Source: Neolewinella aquimaris
GTDB taxonomy: Bacteria > Bacteroidota > Bacteroidia > Chitinophagales > Saprospiraceae
DNA length: 64,000 nt
Direction: 5' to 3'
Assembly: GCF_014197245.1 (NCBI RefSeq)
Contig: NZ_JACIFF010000001.1
Span: 620,001-684,000, forward strand
A program made the position numbers and the translations under genes. The notes beneath the pieces are model-generated. The model had not been told where the DNA came from. It saw only the letters and a program-made list of their open reading frames with translations, and searched no databases. Below, one piece after another: positions 23,786-31,714 of the stretch. Every line of letters starts with the position of its first letter. The first letter of the stretch is position 1.

Positions 23786-25267
23786 ATGGCTGATCCAGCT
23801 GGATTTCTAAAGTACGACCGCGAACTCCCCGACAAGCGGCCCGTCGAAGTACGTAAGACCGACTGGCAGGAACTCTACGTAGAAATGTCCGAAGAGCGTA
23901 CCGTCACCCAGGCGGCTCGCTGTATGGATTGCGGCGTGCCCTTCTGCCACAGCGGTTGTCCCCTCGGCAACATCATTCCCGAGTTTAATGACGCGGTTTA
24001 CGAGGAAGACTGGCGCGAAGCCTTCGAAATCCTCAGTTCGACCAACAACTTTCCGGAATTTACCGGCCGTATCTGCCCCGCACCCTGTGAGACGGCCTGC
24101 GTACTGGGCATCAATCAGCCGCCGGTAGCCATCGAGCACATCGAGAAGTCGATTGCCGAAGAGGCGTTCAAGCGGGGGTACGCCCGTCCCAATCCTCCCG
24201 GAAGCCGAACGGGGAAGAACGTTGCCGTAGTGGGTTCGGGTCCTGCGGGACTGGCCGCCGCCGCTCAGCTCAACAAAGCCGGGCACAACGTCACGGTTTA
24301 CGAGAGAAACTCGCGAATCGGTGGACTCCTTCGCTACGGAATCCCCGACTTCAAACTGGAAAAGTGGGTGATCGACCGGCGGGCAGAACTTATGGAAGCC
24401 GAGGGCGTCAAGTTTCGTACCAATGCCAATGTCGGAGAGAACGTCGACGCAAAGAAACTGGTCGATGACCACGACGCCGTCGTACTGGCGGGTGGATCGA
24501 CCATTCCCCGCGATATCCCCAGTCCCGGCCGGGAAGCACAGGGCGTCTACTTTGCCATGCAGTTCCTCGAGCAGAACAACAAGCGGGTAGCCGGGGACGA
24601 CCTGAGCGACCTGTTTGAAATCCACGCACGCGACAAGGACGTAATCGTGATCGGCGGTGGCGACACCGGTGCCGACTGTGTGGGAACCAGCAACCGCCAC
24701 GGCGCGCGCTCGGTCACCCAGATCGAAATCATGCCCATGCCGCCCACCCAGCGTTCGGAAGACAGCTGGCCCAACTGGCCGATGATCCTGCGCACCTCTA
24801 CCAGTCACGAGGAAGGTTGCGAGCGCGAGTGGGCCGTGCTTACCGAAGAATTCCTCAAGGACGAGGAGGGCAAGCTGCGTGCCGTCAAGACCGTAAACAT
24901 TCGCTGGGCCAGGGACCAGACGGGCCGCAACACCTTCGTAAAGATCGCCGGTACGGAACGCGAACTGCCCTGTCAGCTGCTCCTCATCGCGGCCGGCTTC
25001 GTCCACCCCCAGCACGAGGGCCTCGTCAACGACCTGGGCATCGGTCTCGACGAGCGCAAGAACGTCGCGGCCAACCCGACCAAGGGCTACCAGACCTCCG
25101 TACAGAAAGTCTTTGCCGCCGGCGATATGCGCCGGGGTCAGAGCCTGGTCGTGTGGGCAATTGCCGAAGGGCGTGAGTGCGCTCGCTCCGTCGACTCCTT
25201 CCTGCGGGGAGGCGAATCGGTACTGGAAAGTCGCGACGAGGGGAGGCTCGAACTGGATTTTGCCTAG
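23786..25267 (+). CDS. gltD: Glutamate synthase, small subunit
   Basis: Flavoprotein that passes electrons from NAD(P)H through FAD and 4Fe-4S clusters to GltB. The 493 residues start MADPAGFLKYDRE. Cluster cysteines are seen at C46, C49, C54, C58 and C97, C101, C105. The FAD site is GSGPAG at 150-155, and a second dinucleotide motif GGGDTG follows near 290. The C-terminal FAD segment KVFAAGDMRRGQSLVVWAI is intact. It pairs with gltB. The 99-nt spacer holds no clear terminator, so I expect one transcript. Confidence 0.98.
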   Translation: MADPAGFLKYDRELPDKRPVEVRKTDWQELYVEMSEERTVTQAARCMDCGVPFCHSGCPLGNIIPEFNDAVYEEDWREAFEILSSTNNFPEFTGRICPAPCETACVLGINQPPVAIEHIEKSIAEEAFKRGYARPNPPGSRTGKNVAVVGSGPAGLAAAAQLNKAGHNVTVYERNSRIGGLLRYGIPDFKLEKWVIDRRAELMEAEGVKFRTNANVGENVDAKKLVDDHDAVVLAGGSTIPRDIPSPGREAQGVYFAMQFLEQNNKRVAGDDLSDLFEIHARDKDVIVIGGGDTGADCVGTSNRHGARSVTQIEIMPMPPTQRSEDSWPNWPMILRTSTSHEEGCEREWAVLTEEFLKDEEGKLRAVKTVNIRWARDQTGRNTFVKIAGTERELPCQLLLIAAGFVHPQHEGLVNDLGIGLDERKNVAANPTKGYQTSVQKVFAAGDMRRGQSLVVWAIAEGRECARSVDSFLRGGESVLESRDEGRLELDFA

Positions 25268-25341
25268 GTACGCTGCTTTTATTCCGGTTTTCATTGCACC
25301 TGCGCGCCGCCGCCCGGTTGAACGGGTAAAACAACGAAGCA

Positions 25342-26328
25342 ATGAAGTACCGAAAACTCGGAAAAACGAATGTTGAAGTAAGCGAGATCAGCCTCGGCAC
25401 CTGGCAGGTCGGTGGAAAGTGGGGCGACCCCTTCGACGATAAAGTCGCCGATCGCATCATCAACGAAGCCATCGACCGGGGCGTAAATTTTATCGATACG
25501 GCCGACGTCTATTCCGACGGCCTCAGCGAAACGGCCGTCGGTAGGGTAGTGCGCAGCCGCTCGGAATACATCTACGTGGCGACCAAGTGCGGACGGCAGA
25601 TCAATCCCCATACGGCGGAAAACTACACCGTAAAGGCACTCCGGGGGTACGTTGAGGACAGCCTGCGCCGCATGAAAATCGACCGCATCGACCTGATCCA
25701 GTTGCACTCCATACCCAACGATGTCTACTACCGCCCGGAAATCTTCGGCCTGTTCGAGCGACTGAAGGAAGAAGGAAAGATCCAGCACCTCGGCGTGAGC
25801 GTGGAGAAGGTGGAGGAAGCGATCAAGGCGATGGAGTACGAAAATGTTGCTACGGTGCAGATCATTTTCAATCTCTTCCGGCAACGGCCCGCGGAACTCT
25901 TTTTCGACTTAGTAAAGAAGCACGACATCGGCGTGATCGCCCGGGTGCCGTTGGCCAGCGGGCTCCTGACCGGACGCTTCGACAAACAGACCACCTTCGG
26001 GGAGGGGGACCACCGCAACTTTAACCGGGAGGGGGAAGCATTCGACCGGGGCGAGACCTTCAGCGGGGTGAATTACGAAGAGGGGCTTAAGGCCGTCGAG
26101 GAACTAAAACAATTGTTTCCCGGGGAAGACAACCTGGCCCCCGTGGCCCTGCAGTGGATCCTGAGTTTCCCCGAGGTCAGCTGCATCATCCCCGGGGCGT
26201 CGAAGGTCGAACACCTCACGTCCAACATTTCGGCCGCCGAGCGTGAGCCGCTGACCGACGAACAGCTTGCGGCCATGAATGATATTTACAATCGTATGGT
26301 GCGACCGTCGGTCCACCAACTCTGGTAA
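25342..26328 (+). CDS. Aldo/keto reductase
   Basis: NAD(P)H-dependent oxidoreductase with a TIM-barrel fold. The catalytic tetrad is complete: D52, Y57, K82 and H122 (FIDTADVYSDG, VATKCG, QLHSIPND). The C-terminal cofactor segment SCIIPGASKVEHLTSNI is intact. The 328 residues match the family and there is no signal peptide. It lies 74 nt after gltD and ends at a strong symmetrical terminator. The physiological carbonyl substrate is not predictable. Confidence 0.93.
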   Translation: MKYRKLGKTNVEVSEISLGTWQVGGKWGDPFDDKVADRIINEAIDRGVNFIDTADVYSDGLSETAVGRVVRSRSEYIYVATKCGRQINPHTAENYTVKALRGYVEDSLRRMKIDRIDLIQLHSIPNDVYYRPEIFGLFERLKEEGKIQHLGVSVEKVEEAIKAMEYENVATVQIIFNLFRQRPAELFFDLVKKHDIGVIARVPLASGLLTGRFDKQTTFGEGDHRNFNREGEAFDRGETFSGVNYEEGLKAVEELKQLFPGEDNLAPVALQWILSFPEVSCIIPGASKVEHLTSNISAAEREPLTDEQLAAMNDIYNRMVRPSVHQLW

Positions 26329-26332
26329 AGAG

Positions 26333-26364
26333 AAAGGGTCCTGCTGACATCAGCAGGACCCTTT
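26333..26364. terminator. Bidirectional terminator
   Basis: A perfect 15-bp inverted repeat (26333-26347 with 26350-26364) with flanking A and T runs. It sits between the stops of the convergent aldo/keto reductase and the small membrane protein and can serve both. Confidence 0.85.
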
Positions 26365-26386
26365 TCAATTACAGGTGGCTTAATAC

Positions 26387-26599
26387 TTAGCTGATCAACA
26401 GCAGGGTGATAAGCAGTACGACGAGGCTGCCGGTGATGGCGATGGCGACATCCTGGCGGCGGGCCGGGGGAAGCGCGGAGCGACGGGAAGCCAGGCGGAG
26501 GCCGTTGGGATTGCCCAGTTGGTGTGCCTTTACCGCACGGTTTACGCGACGGTTCAGGAGGGTACTGCGGGTCGGGCGGGGTGTTTCGAATTGGTTCAT
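26387..26599 (-). CDS. Small tail-anchored basic membrane protein, unknown function
   Basis: A 70-residue protein I do not recognise. The N-terminal 45 residues are strongly basic (runs such as STLLNRRVNRAVKAH and ASRRSALPPARR), and residues about 47-69 form one hydrophobic helix at the extreme C-terminus (AIAITGSLVVLLITLLL). I chose MNQFETPRPT at 26599 over the in-frame start at 26638. It is backed by a terminator 22 nt past the stop. Reality as a gene is likely but not certain; a function cannot be given. Confidence 0.55.
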   Translation of the reverse strand: MNQFETPRPTRSTLLNRRVNRAVKAHQLGNPNGLRLASRRSALPPARRQDVAIAITGSLVVLLITLLLIS

Positions 26600-26803
26600 G
26601 CGATGGTAATTTTCCGGGGTTTCTGAATTCGCCCGCAAAGGTCGCGGTATTCCCGGACCCTTACAACCCCATGGGCGAACATTATTCGGCTGGACGGGTC
26701 ATCATATCCACCAAGCCCAATAAAATACTGATTACCACAAAAAGTAGGATGTTGTCGTTGACTTCCGCGCCCGGGACGGATTTAAATATCAAGCAAGAAG
26801 GTG
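26600..26803. other. Spacer with a possible 36-residue hydrophobic peptide
   Basis: A 204-bp gap between two minus-strand genes. The only thing seen is a minus-strand frame from a TTG at 26792 to a TAA ending at 26682, 12 nt after the helicase stop, encoding a hydrophobic peptide (core NILLFVVISILLGLV). It has no ATG and is unsupported by homology, so I do not call it a gene. Confidence 0.2.
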
Positions 26804-28036
26804 TTATTTTTTCTTCTTTTTCTTGCCGAGTACGCGTTCCGCTTCCTGCATAAGATCTTCCAACCCCATGGCATCGCCACGACTGAAGGCCAGGGTCTCG
26901 CGGTATTCGTTGCGATCGAGTTTCACTACCCGGATTTCGTTGCCGGTATAGTCCTCGATGCGCCGCAGCAAATCGTGTTCGGCGGGTGCGCAGAATGAGT
27001 AGGCCACCCCCCGTAATCTGCCGCGTCCGGTTCGTCCCACCCGGTGCACGTAGTAGTCCGGCTGTTCGGGCAGGTCGTAGTTGATGACGTGGGTTACGTC
27101 GGGGATGTCGATGCCCCGGGCGCTCACGTCGGTCGCCACCAGGATGCGCTCATCGCCGTTGCGAAATGCCTCCAGGGCCGCCTCTCGCTCCGCCTGTTGC
27201 AGGTCGCCGTGCAGCGTCAGGGTGGTCAGCCCAACGCGTTCCATGGCTTTCGAGACCCGTTCGGCCCTTACGCGGGTGCGGGTGAAGACCAGGATTTTTG
27301 CTTCCGGGCGTTCCTTTACGAAGCGCTCGAGGAAGAAGCGTTTGTCGTCCATTTCCACGAATACGACGGAGTGGTCGACGTTTTTACTCACCGGATCTTT
27401 CGGCGAGATTTGGATGCGGATGGGGTTACGTACCAGCGAATAGGCCAACTTTTTGATCTTTTCGTCGATGGTAGCGGAGAAGAACAGCGTCTGGTGCTTG
27501 CGCTTCAGGTGACCGATCACGCCGCGGATGTCGTCGATGAAACCCAGGTCGAGCATCAGGTCGGCCTCGTCCAGCACGAGAATATCGACCCGTTCCAGTC
27601 GCAGCAGCTTGCGTCCGAGCAGGTCGTACATCCTACCCGGCGTGGTGATGAGGACGTCAAGTTCCTTGGTCAACTGCGCAATCTGGGGCTCGATCTCGAC
27701 ACCTCCCGTGAGTCCCAGCACCTTCACCGGCATCCCGCTCGCTAGAGCGGTGAATACTTCCGTCAGCTGCAGGGCGAGTTCGCGGGTAGGTACCATCACG
27801 AGACAACCGATGCCCGATTCCCGCCACTGGCTCTCCTTCCGTTCGTGCAATTTTTGCAGTATGGGGATGGCGAAGGCGGCTGTTTTGCCGGTGCCCGTTT
27901 GCGCGATGGCCAGCACGTCTTCCCCCTCCAGGATCGGCCGGATGGCCCGGTACTGGATGTCGGTCGGCCGCTTCCACCCCTGCTGGGCGATGCTGCGTTT
28001 TAACTCGGGCGACAGGGGGTAATCGGTAAATTTCAT
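26804..28036 (-). CDS. DEAD-box ATP-dependent RNA helicase
   Basis: Unwinds RNA duplexes using ATP, typically in ribosome assembly or cold adaptation. The 410 residues contain the Q motif region (GWKRPTDIQ), Walker A AQTGTGKT (45-52), PTRELA, the DEAD box VLDEADLMLDLGF, SAT, and HRVGRTGR. The C-terminal tail is very short and ends in six lysines, an RNA-binding style tail, rather than the long extension of many RhlE members. I start at MKFTDYPLSP (28036); the longer frame adds 12 unconserved residues. It is divergent from nicotinamidase. Confidence 0.95.
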   Translation of the reverse strand: MKFTDYPLSPELKRSIAQQGWKRPTDIQYRAIRPILEGEDVLAIAQTGTGKTAAFAIPILQKLHERKESQWRESGIGCLVMVPTRELALQLTEVFTALASGMPVKVLGLTGGVEIEPQIAQLTKELDVLITTPGRMYDLLGRKLLRLERVDILVLDEADLMLDLGFIDDIRGVIGHLKRKHQTLFFSATIDEKIKKLAYSLVRNPIRIQISPKDPVSKNVDHSVVFVEMDDKRFFLERFVKERPEAKILVFTRTRVRAERVSKAMERVGLTTLTLHGDLQQAEREAALEAFRNGDERILVATDVSARGIDIPDVTHVINYDLPEQPDYYVHRVGRTGRGRLRGVAYSFCAPAEHDLLRRIEDYTGNEIRVVKLDRNEYRETLAFSRGDAMGLEDLMQEAERVLGKKKKKK

Positions 28037-28096
28037 CGTAACGTGTTTGGCGGGGCCGCGGGTGCAGGGCAATTCGAACGGAGCCGTGCGAAATGG

Positions 28097-28129
28097 TTTG
28101 GCGCACCGTGCCGGCCAGGTATATCTTTG
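28097..28129 (+). promoter_or_regulatory. Promoter of the nicotinamidase gene
   Basis: TTTG (28097-28100), a 21-nt spacer and TATCTTTG (28122-28129) give a full match to the Bacteroidota -33/-7 consensus. The ATG at 28147 follows 17 nt after the box. Confidence 0.7.
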
Positions 28130-28146
28130 TCCCTAACCGCCGCCCA

Positions 28147-28773
28147 ATGTACGACAACGCCACCGCCCTCCTCCTGGTCGACCTTCAGGTAGATTTTATG
28201 CCCACCGGCATGCTGCCGGTGGGCGATGGCGACGCGGTAGTCCCCCTGGCCAACGCCCTCATGCCGAAGTACCGGACTGTCGTAGCCACCCAGGACTGGC
28301 ACCCCGCAAACCATAAATCCTTCGCCGCCAATCACCCCTGGCGCAAACCCGGTCAGGTGATCGACCTCAACGGACTGCCCCAGGTGCTCTGGCCCATCCA
28401 CTGCGTACAGGACAGCTGGGGCGCGGAATTCGTATCCACCCTAGACACTTCGGCGATCACCGAGGTCTTCCGGAAGGGGACCGATCCCGAGATCGACAGC
28501 TACTCCGGATTCTACGATAACGGCCAACGAAAATCCACCGGACTGGCCGATTGGTTGAGGGGCCGGGGCATCGAGGAAGTGCACGTCATGGGCCTGGCGA
28601 CCGATTACTGCGTGAAGTACACTGTGCTGGATGCCCTTCGCGAAGGCTTTCGTACGCTGTTGATCGAAGATGGATGTCGGGAAGTGGAACTGGTACCGGG
28701 TGATGGTGAACGGGCGGTGCAGGAAATGCGGGAGGCCGGGGCCAAAATTGCCCGCCACGCCGAATTGGGGTAA
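28147..28773 (+). CDS. pncA: Nicotinamidase
   Basis: Hydrolyses nicotinamide to nicotinate and ammonia in NAD salvage. The 208 residues show the catalytic triad D12, K110 and C155 (LLVDLQVDF, VFRKGTD, ATDYCVKYT), and metal-binding D50, H52 and H56 (QDWHPANH). I start at MYDNATALLL (28147), 17 nt after a good -7 box; the longer frame from 28093 would include the promoter. It is a stand-alone gene. Confidence 0.95.
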   Translation: MYDNATALLLVDLQVDFMPTGMLPVGDGDAVVPLANALMPKYRTVVATQDWHPANHKSFAANHPWRKPGQVIDLNGLPQVLWPIHCVQDSWGAEFVSTLDTSAITEVFRKGTDPEIDSYSGFYDNGQRKSTGLADWLRGRGIEEVHVMGLATDYCVKYTVLDALREGFRTLLIEDGCREVELVPGDGERAVQEMREAGAKIARHAELG

Positions 28774-28806
28774 TTACTTACTTTGGGAGCGCACAACCTG
28801 TAGATC

Positions 28807-30006
28807 ATGATATCGCGCTTTTTTCCCCTGCTTCTGTCTCTTCTAATTTACGCGTGTGGCTCAGATGCCACCCCCACCACCGAAGCTACCGTAGTGGAGC
28901 ATACCGAGGAAGTTGCCGGTTTCCGAGCCAACCCCCAGGCCCTCGAAAAACGCGAGGTGCCCACCATCGCCGTCGGAGAAAAAGCGCCTGACTTCGAATT
29001 GCCCGGAAGCGACGGTGAAATGCACCGACTTGCCGACTACAGCGATGCCGAAATCATCGTGCTGGCTTTCACTTCTAACCACTGCCCGACCGCCCAGGCT
29101 TACGAGCAGCGGCTGATCGATTTTCAGCGTGATTACCAGGACAAGGGCGTACAACTCATTGCCATCAGTCCCAACAGTCCCCTTGGACTTCTTTACGAGG
29201 AACTCGGGTATACCGACCTTAACGACGACTACGACGTAATGGAGGAAAGGGCCGAGTACGCCGGCTTCAACTTTCCCTACCTCTACGATGGAGATGACCA
29301 CCGAACGTCGCTTGCGTACGGTCCGGTGGCTACCCCCCACTTATTTATTCTGGATCAAGAACGCGTAGTCCGCTACACCGGTCGCATCGATCGCAGCGAG
29401 AAACCGGGCAGTGCCCACGCCGAGGACCTCCGTGCCGCTACCGACGCTCTTTTGGCCGGCAACCCCGTACCGGAACCCACGACCAAAACCTTCGGTTGCT
29501 CCACCAAATGGTCCTGGAAAACGGAATACAACGAGCAGGCGCGGGAAACCTGGGAAGCCCGGCCGGTAACCCTCGAAACGGCCGACGTAGCGAAGATCAA
29601 GGAATTGGTGGCCAACGAAGGTGGCGATAAACTGCGGTTGATCAACGTCTGGGCCACCTGGTGCGGTCCCTGCGTACTTGAGTACCCGGAATTTCTAGTG
29701 TTGCAGCGAATGTATGGGGCCCGCGATTTCGAGTTCATTTCCGTTTCTGCCGATAAACCGGCCGCCGAAGAGCGGGCGCTCGCGTTTCTGGAAAAAGTCC
29801 ATTCCGGCGTACCTAACTACCTCTTCGCTGGCAAGGACATCTACGAACTGGTCGAAGCCATCGACCCGGACTGGAACGGTGCCCTCCCGTATACTTTACT
29901 GGTTGCTCCGGACGGAGAAGTGGTCTACCGCCACCAGGCCGAGGTAGACTTCCTCGAACTAAAGCGGGCCATCGTGGAGCACGAAATGATGGGCCGGGTA
30001 TACTAG
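28807..30006 (+). CDS. Lipoprotein with a PRX-like redoxin domain fused to a TlpA-like thioredoxin
   Basis: Predicted envelope thiol-redox lipoprotein of 399 residues. Lipobox LIYAC gives C17. Domain 1 (about 53-235) is a redoxin of the kind with an NHCP motif (C93), ending in the GCSTKW signature (C231). Domain 2 (about 250-395) is TlpA/ResA-like with WCGPC (C286, C289). Each domain is known alone, and this joins both. Likely roles are reduction of cytochrome or outer-envelope thiols or peroxide removal; this is inference. A partial -7 box (TTACTTTG) lies 21 nt before the ATG. Confidence 0.85.
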   Translation: MISRFFPLLLSLLIYACGSDATPTTEATVVEHTEEVAGFRANPQALEKREVPTIAVGEKAPDFELPGSDGEMHRLADYSDAEIIVLAFTSNHCPTAQAYEQRLIDFQRDYQDKGVQLIAISPNSPLGLLYEELGYTDLNDDYDVMEERAEYAGFNFPYLYDGDDHRTSLAYGPVATPHLFILDQERVVRYTGRIDRSEKPGSAHAEDLRAATDALLAGNPVPEPTTKTFGCSTKWSWKTEYNEQARETWEARPVTLETADVAKIKELVANEGGDKLRLINVWATWCGPCVLEYPEFLVLQRMYGARDFEFISVSADKPAAEERALAFLEKVHSGVPNYLFAGKDIYELVEAIDPDWNGALPYTLLVAPDGEVVYRHQAEVDFLELKRAIVEHEMMGRVY

Positions 30007-30030
30007 CCACGAATGCACCAAAGGATTACG

Positions 30031-30038
30031 TACCTTTG
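30031..30038 (+). promoter_or_regulatory. -7 box of rimO
   Basis: TACCTTTG, a full match to TAnnTTTG, 20 nt before the ATG at 30059. Confidence 0.55.
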
Positions 30039-30058
30039 CGGCCGCTAAGCGCAAGTGC

Positions 30059-31372
30059 ATGAAAACCAAAACACTGAGGCCGGACAAGGTCAACGTCGTC
30101 ACCCTGGGCTGTTCGAAGAATCTAGTCGATTCGGAGAACATCATGACCCAACTGAAGGCCAACGACTACGACGTCAAACACGACAGCAACGAGGCGGCCA
30201 ATATCGTCATCGTCAACACCTGCGGCTTCATCGACCTGGCTAAGGAGGAAAGCATCAATACCATTCTCGATTACGCCGACCGGAAGACCCGCGGCGAGAT
30301 CGACCGGCTCTACGTCACCGGCTGCCTTTCGCAGCGCTACAAGGATAACCTGGAACAGGCCATTCCGGAGGTCGACGACTACTTCGGTACCATGGAGTTG
30401 CCCGGATTGCTCAGTCGCCTGGAAGCCGATTACCAGCACGATCTGATCGGGGAGCGCTTCATCACCACCCCCGAGCACTACGCTTACCTTAAGATCAGTG
30501 AAGGTTGTAACCGTACCTGCTCCTTCTGCGCTATTCCGCTGATGCGGGGAGATCACGTTAGCCGGCCCATCGAGGAGCTGGTCCGCCAGGCAGAGCACTT
30601 CGCGCGCACCGGGGTAAAGGAACTGATGCTGATCGCCCAGGAACTCACCTACTACGGTCTCGACCTCTACAAGCGCCGCATGCTGCCTACGCTACTCGAG
30701 GCGCTGGCCGCCGTAGACGGCATCGAGTGGATCCGTTTGCACTACGCATACCCCTCCAAGTTTCCCCGGGAAATCTTCGAGGTGATGGCCGCCCAGCCGA
30801 AGGTGTGCAACTACCTGGACATTCCCCTGCAGCACGGGTCCGATGCCGTCCTGCAACGGATGCGCCGTCAGGTCACCCGCCGGGATACTACCGAACTCAT
30901 TCGCTACGCCCGTGAGGCCGTTCCCGGCATCGCCATTCGTACCACCTTCCTGGTCGGCTACCCCGGCGAGACGGAAGCCGAGTTTGAGGAGATGTGCGAC
31001 TTCGTGCGGGAGATGCGTTTCGAGCGACTCGGAGTGTTTCAGTATTCCCACGAGGAAGATACCCGCGCCTACGAAGTGGAGGACGACGTACCCGCGGAGG
31101 TAAAGGCGCGGCGCGCCAGCCAACTGATGGAGATCCAGCAGGAGATCAGTTACGAACTGAATCAGGCGAGGGTAGGGGAGATCACCCGCGTGCTGATCGA
31201 CCGCAAGGATGGGGAAAATTACGTCGGCCGTACCCAGTACGACAGCCCCGACGTAGACAACGAAGTGCACATCGATGCCGGCACCGCTTACCTGCGCACC
31301 GGCGATATGGTTACGGCGCGCATCGTTTCGGCGACCGAGTATGATTTAATCGCCGAACTGGTTGCGGGCTAA
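30059..31372 (+). CDS. rimO: Ribosomal protein uS12 methylthiotransferase
   Basis: Radical SAM enzyme that adds a methylthio group to the conserved aspartate of ribosomal protein S12. The 437 residues hold the N-terminal UPF0004 cluster cysteines C18, C55 and C89, the radical SAM CxxxCxxC (C150, C154, C157), and a C-terminal TRAM domain (about 370-437). The segment KISEGCNRTCSFCAIPLMRG is that of RimO, not MiaB. Two tRNA-Leu genes follow 41 nt after the stop. Confidence 0.96.
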   Translation: MKTKTLRPDKVNVVTLGCSKNLVDSENIMTQLKANDYDVKHDSNEAANIVIVNTCGFIDLAKEESINTILDYADRKTRGEIDRLYVTGCLSQRYKDNLEQAIPEVDDYFGTMELPGLLSRLEADYQHDLIGERFITTPEHYAYLKISEGCNRTCSFCAIPLMRGDHVSRPIEELVRQAEHFARTGVKELMLIAQELTYYGLDLYKRRMLPTLLEALAAVDGIEWIRLHYAYPSKFPREIFEVMAAQPKVCNYLDIPLQHGSDAVLQRMRRQVTRRDTTELIRYAREAVPGIAIRTTFLVGYPGETEAEFEEMCDFVREMRFERLGVFQYSHEEDTRAYEVEDDVPAEVKARRASQLMEIQQEISYELNQARVGEITRVLIDRKDGENYVGRTQYDSPDVDNEVHIDAGTAYLRTGDMVTARIVSATEYDLIAELVAG

Positions 31373-31392
31373 TATTCGGTGACCTACTTTTG
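31362..31392 (+). promoter_or_regulatory. Promoter of tRNA-Leu(CAA)
   Basis: TTG (31362-31364), 20 nt, and TACTTTTG (31385-31392). It overlaps the end of rimO. The tRNA begins 21 nt after the box. Confidence 0.65.
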
Positions 31393-31413
31393 CCTCCGCT
31401 TGAATGAGTACCG

Positions 31414-31495
31414 GCCGCTATGGCGGAATTGGTAGACGCGCTGGATTCAAAATCCAGTTCCTCCGGGAGTGTGGGTTCGATTCCCACTGGCGGTA
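31414..31495 (+). tRNA. tRNA-Leu, anticodon CAA
   Basis: Reads UUG. The cloverleaf is visible: acceptor GCCGCTA with TGGCGGT (a G-U at the first pair), D-arm GCG...CGC with GGTAGA, anticodon stem CTGGA/TCCAG with loop TTCAAAA, a class II variable arm, T-stem GTGGG/CCCAC with TTCGATT, and discriminator A at 31495. CCA is not encoded. Confidence 0.93.
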
Positions 31496-31531
31496 CTTTT
31501 TACGGACCGGCAAAAAAGTTTGTCGCCCTAG

Positions 31532-31561
31532 TTGTAAATTCTTCCCGGCCGTATATCTTTG
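31532..31561 (+). promoter_or_regulatory. Promoter of tRNA-Leu(CAG)
   Basis: TTG (31532-31534), a 19-nt spacer and TATCTTTG (31554-31561), a full -33/-7 match. Confidence 0.65.
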
Positions 31562-31575
31562 CGGCCCCGTTACTC

Positions 31576-31659
31576 GCCGGAGTGATGAAACTGGTAGACA
31601 TGCACGTTTCAGAGGCGTGTGCTTTTACGAGCGTGGGGGTTCGACTCCCCCCTCCGGCA
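31576..31659 (+). tRNA. tRNA-Leu, anticodon CAG
   Basis: Reads CUG. Acceptor GCCGGAG pairs perfectly with CTCCGGC (31652-31658). The D-arm is ATG...CAT with GGTAGA, the anticodon stem CACGT/GCGTG has loop TTCAGAG, the variable arm is long, the T-stem is GGGGG/CCCCC with TTCGACT, and the discriminator is A. CCA is not encoded. It has its own promoter and a terminator 24 nt downstream. Confidence 0.95.
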
Positions 31660-31682
31660 CAGAACTTCCTAAGTTCTTTCTG

Positions 31683-31714
31683 GCCTCGATCCTTCACCGG
31701 ATCGGGGCTTTTTT
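31683..31714 (+). terminator. Terminator of the tRNA-Leu pair
   Basis: A 10-bp stem with one G-T pair (GCCTCGATCC at 31683-31692 and GGATCGGGGC at 31699-31708), followed by a run of T. It overlaps the stop codon of the convergent HU/SPOR gene. Confidence 0.82.

Noticed and set aside
23807-25342. A 511-residue minus-strand open frame opposite gltD
   Set aside because: It lies fully antisense to gltD, whose product has complete motifs. Long shadow frames are common in GC-rich coding DNA.
26680-26800. Counting the 36-residue peptide as a firm gene
   Set aside because: The only start is TTG, the frame is open into the helicase tail, and no homologue comes to mind. Kept as a finding only.
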